A stretch of DNA of 8,654 bases from NCBI GenBank assembly GCA_964427175.1, contig CAYRTP010000110.1, positions 1 through 8,654 on the forward strand. The letters are read 5' to 3'. The position numbers and the translations under genes are program-made. The notes below the pieces were generated by a model. It was not told the origin of the DNA. It was given only the letters and a program-made list of their open reading frames with translations, and searched no databases. Source of the DNA: CAMEON01 sp964427175 (GTDB lineage Bacteria > Bacillota > Clostridia > Oscillospirales > CAG-272). Below are positions 6,783 to 8,654 of the stretch, one piece after another; position 1 is the stretch's first letter, and the number at the start of each line of letters is the position of its first letter.

Positions 6783-8282
6783 ATGCATTACTTCCCTCGT
6801 AATCCTTCCGATCCCTGGATCGTCCCCAACGAGTATGTGAAGAAGAACCCCTTCCTCACCATGCAGCCCGAGGATGCCCCCCTGCCCACCTATGACGAGT
6901 CGAAGGACCGCCTCCCCAAGCCCCTGTGGGAGGGTCACGACGATGCCATTGCCTGCTACGATAAGGTCTGGCAGATCGCCTTCAAGAACCTGCGTCAGCC
7001 CCAGCCCGGCTCGGGATTCGTGTCCAATTTCATCGACACCGCTTTCAACGGCAACCTGTTCATGTGGGATTCCTCTTTCATCGTTCTGTTCGGCCGCTAT
7101 GCTGCCCACATCTTCAATTTCCAGAAGACCCTGGACAACTTCTATTCCACCCAGCACAAGGACGGCTTCATCTGCCGCGAGATCGGTGAGTTTACGCCCG
7201 GTGACCAGTGGGAGCGGGATGACCCCAACTCCACGGGTCCCAACATCATGCCCTGGTGCGAGTGGGAATACTTCCAGCTCACGGGCGACAAGGAGCGTCT
7301 CGGTCGGGTGTTCTACCCCCTGCTGGCTTACCATAAGTGGCTCTACCTGAACCGTACCTGGGAGGACGGCAGCTACTGGTCCACGGGCTTTGCCTGCGGT
7401 ATGGATAACCAGCCCCGCGTGGATACGAAGATCTATGACGAAAAGCTCTCCCACGGCCACAGCATCTGGGTGGACACCTGCTTCCAGATGGTCATCAGCG
7501 GTAAGCTTCTCATCGAGATGGGCAAGATCCTGGGTCACGAGGAGGATACCGAGTGGCTGGTGGATGAGGTCAAGATGCTGACCACGGTGCTCAACGATAA
7601 GCTGTGGTGCGAGGAGGATGCCTACTACTACGATATGTGGCGGACCGGCCTCAACGGTGTCAAGTCGGTGGGCGCATATTGGTCCCTGCTGGCCGACATC
7701 GTCCCCGCCGAGCGTCTGCCCCGCTTCATTGCCCACCTGGATAATCCCAACGAGTTCAAGCGTACCCACCGCGTACCCACCCTCTCGGCGGATCATCCCC
7801 TGTACGAGGATCGGGGCGGCTACTGGAAGGGCGGCGTTTGGGCACCCACCAACTACATGGTCCTCAAGGGCCTGGACCGCGTAGGCTACCATGATCTGGC
7901 CTTCGACATTGGCTGTAATACCCTGGATAACGTGGTCAAGGTGTTCAACAAAACCGGAACGGTTTGGGAGAACTATGCCCCCGAATACCCCAAGGAGGGC
8001 TGGGCAAGACCCGACTTCGTGGGCTGGACGGGCATCATTCCCGTGGCAGTCATGTTCGAGTACGTATTCGGTATCAAGGCCGATGCCAAGAACGATGAGA
8101 TCGTGTGGCGCGTTAACCTCACCGAGAAGCACGGTATCGAGCAGTATCCCTTCGATGGCCGCTTCGTAGATCTGATCTGCGAGGCCCGCGAGGATACCAA
8201 GACCGAGCCCGTCATCACCGTCAAGTGCGATTCTCCCGTCAAGGTCCGCGTCATCTGGGACGGCGGCGAGAAGGTGCTGTAA
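6783..8282 (+). CDS. GH63/mannosylglycerate-hydrolase-like (trehalase-type) glycoside hydrolase
   Basis: A 499-residue protein with an (alpha/alpha)6-barrel glycosidase signature and no signal peptide, so probably cytosolic. Recognisable blocks are MWDSSFI near the N-terminal third, CGMDNQPR with D208 in the usual general-acid position, SHGHSIWVDTCFQM, GGYWKGGVWAPTNYMVLKGL, and TVWENYAPE with E396 in the usual general-base position. The spacing of about 190-200 residues between the acid and base agrees with bacterial mannosylglycerate hydrolases and other GH63-like enzymes as I recall them. The final ~70 residues look like a beta-rich C-terminal part. The substrate cannot be assigned: glucosylglycerate, mannosylglycerate or an alpha-glucoside or mannoside are all possible. 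The ATG at 6783 has AAAGGAA at 6768-6774, and the gene begins 39 bp after metY with no terminator or promoter between them. No sugar transporter or regulator is in view. It ends just before a 12-bp hairpin. Confidence 0.85.
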   Translation: MHYFPRNPSDPWIVPNEYVKKNPFLTMQPEDAPLPTYDESKDRLPKPLWEGHDDAIACYDKVWQIAFKNLRQPQPGSGFVSNFIDTAFNGNLFMWDSSFIVLFGRYAAHIFNFQKTLDNFYSTQHKDGFICREIGEFTPGDQWERDDPNSTGPNIMPWCEWEYFQLTGDKERLGRVFYPLLAYHKWLYLNRTWEDGSYWSTGFACGMDNQPRVDTKIYDEKLSHGHSIWVDTCFQMVISGKLLIEMGKILGHEEDTEWLVDEVKMLTTVLNDKLWCEEDAYYYDMWRTGLNGVKSVGAYWSLLADIVPAERLPRFIAHLDNPNEFKRTHRVPTLSADHPLYEDRGGYWKGGVWAPTNYMVLKGLDRVGYHDLAFDIGCNTLDNVVKVFNKTGTVWENYAPEYPKEGWARPDFVGWTGIIPVAVMFEYVFGIKADAKNDEIVWRVNLTEKHGIEQYPFDGRFVDLICEAREDTKTEPVITVKCDSPVKVRVIWDGGEKVL

Positions 8283-8317
8283 TTCGTATCCATAGATCCG
8301 CCTGCGTCGGATAATCC

Positions 8318-8352
8318 TTGCTCCCTGCGCGCATAACGCCCGCAGGGAGCAA
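8318..8352. terminator. 12-bp perfect hairpin after the glycosidase gene (possible terminator without U-run)
   Basis: TTGCTCCCTGCG (8318-8329) and CGCAGGGAGCAA (8341-8352) pair perfectly around an 11-nt loop, 35 nt after the stop codon. The stem is strong enough for termination or 3'-end protection. However, what follows on the + strand is CTGATACTATTCTCTAAT and not a U-tract, and the opposite strand has none either. It is best read as the 3' stem-loop of the lipoprotein-metY-glycosidase transcript, either factor-dependent or protective. Confidence 0.5.
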
Positions 8353-8408
8353 CTGATACTATTCTCTAATAAAAAACATTGAATACGAGAATTGGCGTGC
8401 GTTCATAT

Positions 8409-8459
8409 ATACCAATGGGGCAGGGGCCCCATGGTGATGCCCTCTATGGCTCTTGGTAT
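8409..8459. repeat. Nested stem-loop, 51 nt
   Basis: ATACCAA (8409-8415) pairs with TTGGTAT (8453-8459). Within this lie GGGCA (8418-8422) with TGCCC (8438-8442), or as an alternative ATGGGGC (8415-8421) with GCCCCAT (8426-8432). Two mutually exclusive folds are therefore available. No gene overlaps. The function is unknown; it may be part of the same intergenic element as the palindrome at 8504. Confidence 0.55.
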
Positions 8460-8503
8460 CCTCTCGCATCCCTCATAAATCCTTTTTCAAAGTTTTTGGG
8501 ATT

Positions 8504-8533
8504 CTTAAGGGCCTTTTTCAAAAGGCCCTTAAG
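8504..8533. repeat. Perfect 14-bp palindrome (stem-loop with 2-nt loop)
   Basis: CTTAAGGGCCTTTT (8504-8517) and AAAAGGCCCTTAAG (8520-8533) are exact reverse complements separated by only TC. On the + strand it is followed by CCGCCGGAGGC, with no T-run, so it is not a canonical terminator on either strand. The flanks (CCTTTTTCAAAGTTTTTGGGATT before it, GCCGCCGGAGGC after it) resemble, from memory, a dispersed intergenic repeat of gut Firmicutes. An open frame crosses it but has only a TTG start and no binding site. Confidence 0.8.
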
Positions 8534-8574
8534 CCGCCGGAGGCACGCTCTCCCATTCAAGTTTTTGTTTGTGA

Positions 8575-8616
8575 ATTAGCATGAATTTTAGACAGCTTTC
8601 CGAAAGACCTGCTAAT
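8575..8616. other. Small stem-loop near the right edge
   Basis: ATTAGCA (8575-8581) and TGCTAAT (8610-8616) form a 7-bp perfect stem around a 28-nt interior that contains CTTTC/GAAAG. From 8617 to the window end the sequence is AT-rich with no credible gene start. A further gene or regulatory site may lie just beyond the edge. Confidence 0.4.
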
Positions 8617-8654
8617 AAAAGTCAACCCCTAAAATGAAAAAAGTCGAAATAATT

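Noticed and set aside
5412..8132. A 906-codon open frame on the minus strand opposite metY and the glycosidase
   Set aside because: It is antisense to two well-recognised genes, has a low-complexity Gly/Val/His/Leu-rich translation and no family resemblance. High GC with C/G-ending codons removes stops from this antisense frame.
8379..8579. A 66-codon + strand frame in the right intergenic region
   Set aside because: TTG start, no binding site, and it is built from palindromic sequence; the translation looks like a repeat artefact.
8634..8654. ATG followed by an open frame to the window edge
   Set aside because: Only seven codons visible and no Shine-Dalgarno upstream; cannot be supported.

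Overview
The window reads as chromosomal DNA from a GC-rich member of the Clostridia (Bacillota), probably a gut commensal of the Oscillospirales type. The grounds are a membrane-anchored RNase Y, strong AGGAGG-type ribosome binding sites, heavy use of C/G at third codon positions, a BspA-type leucine-rich-repeat lipoprotein, and short GC-rich palindromic intergenic repeats. The assignment to order is inference. All five protein genes lie on the + strand; no IS element, tRNA, rRNA or CRISPR array was seen.

Layout: (1) 148-1680 encodes an M20-family aminoacyl-histidine dipeptidase (PepD). Its start is preceded by a perfect 15-bp tandem duplication that carries the ribosome binding site twice. 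(2) A full-consensus sigma-A promoter (1754-1782) drives rny (1856-3406, RNase Y) through a leader that folds into a hairpin almost at its first nucleotide. (3) The 577-bp gap 3407-3983 holds a small hairpin, a structured segment that looks like a non-coding RNA (about 3446-3600, possibly 6S-like) ending in a strong intrinsic terminator (3601-3649), a 43-bp imperfect inverted repeat (3696-3838), and a good promoter (3891-3919). (4) That promoter precedes three closely spaced genes: a leucine-rich-repeat lipoprotein (3984-5432), O-acetylhomoserine sulfhydrylase (metY, 5469-6743) and an intracellular GH63/mannosylglycerate-hydrolase-like glycosidase (6783-8282). The gaps are 36 and 39 bp with no terminator, so one transcript is likely. 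(5) The last 372 bp contain no credible gene but four stem-loops, one of them a perfect 14-bp palindrome.

How the genes work together: PepD recycles dipeptides, RNase Y starts mRNA decay at the membrane, and MetY makes homocysteine from O-acetylhomoserine and sulfide. No pathway links the lipoprotein, MetY and the glycosidase, so their grouping is an observation and not an explained system. The protein genes are ordinary members of known families. The least explained signals are the RNA-like segment after rny and the palindromic intergenic elements.
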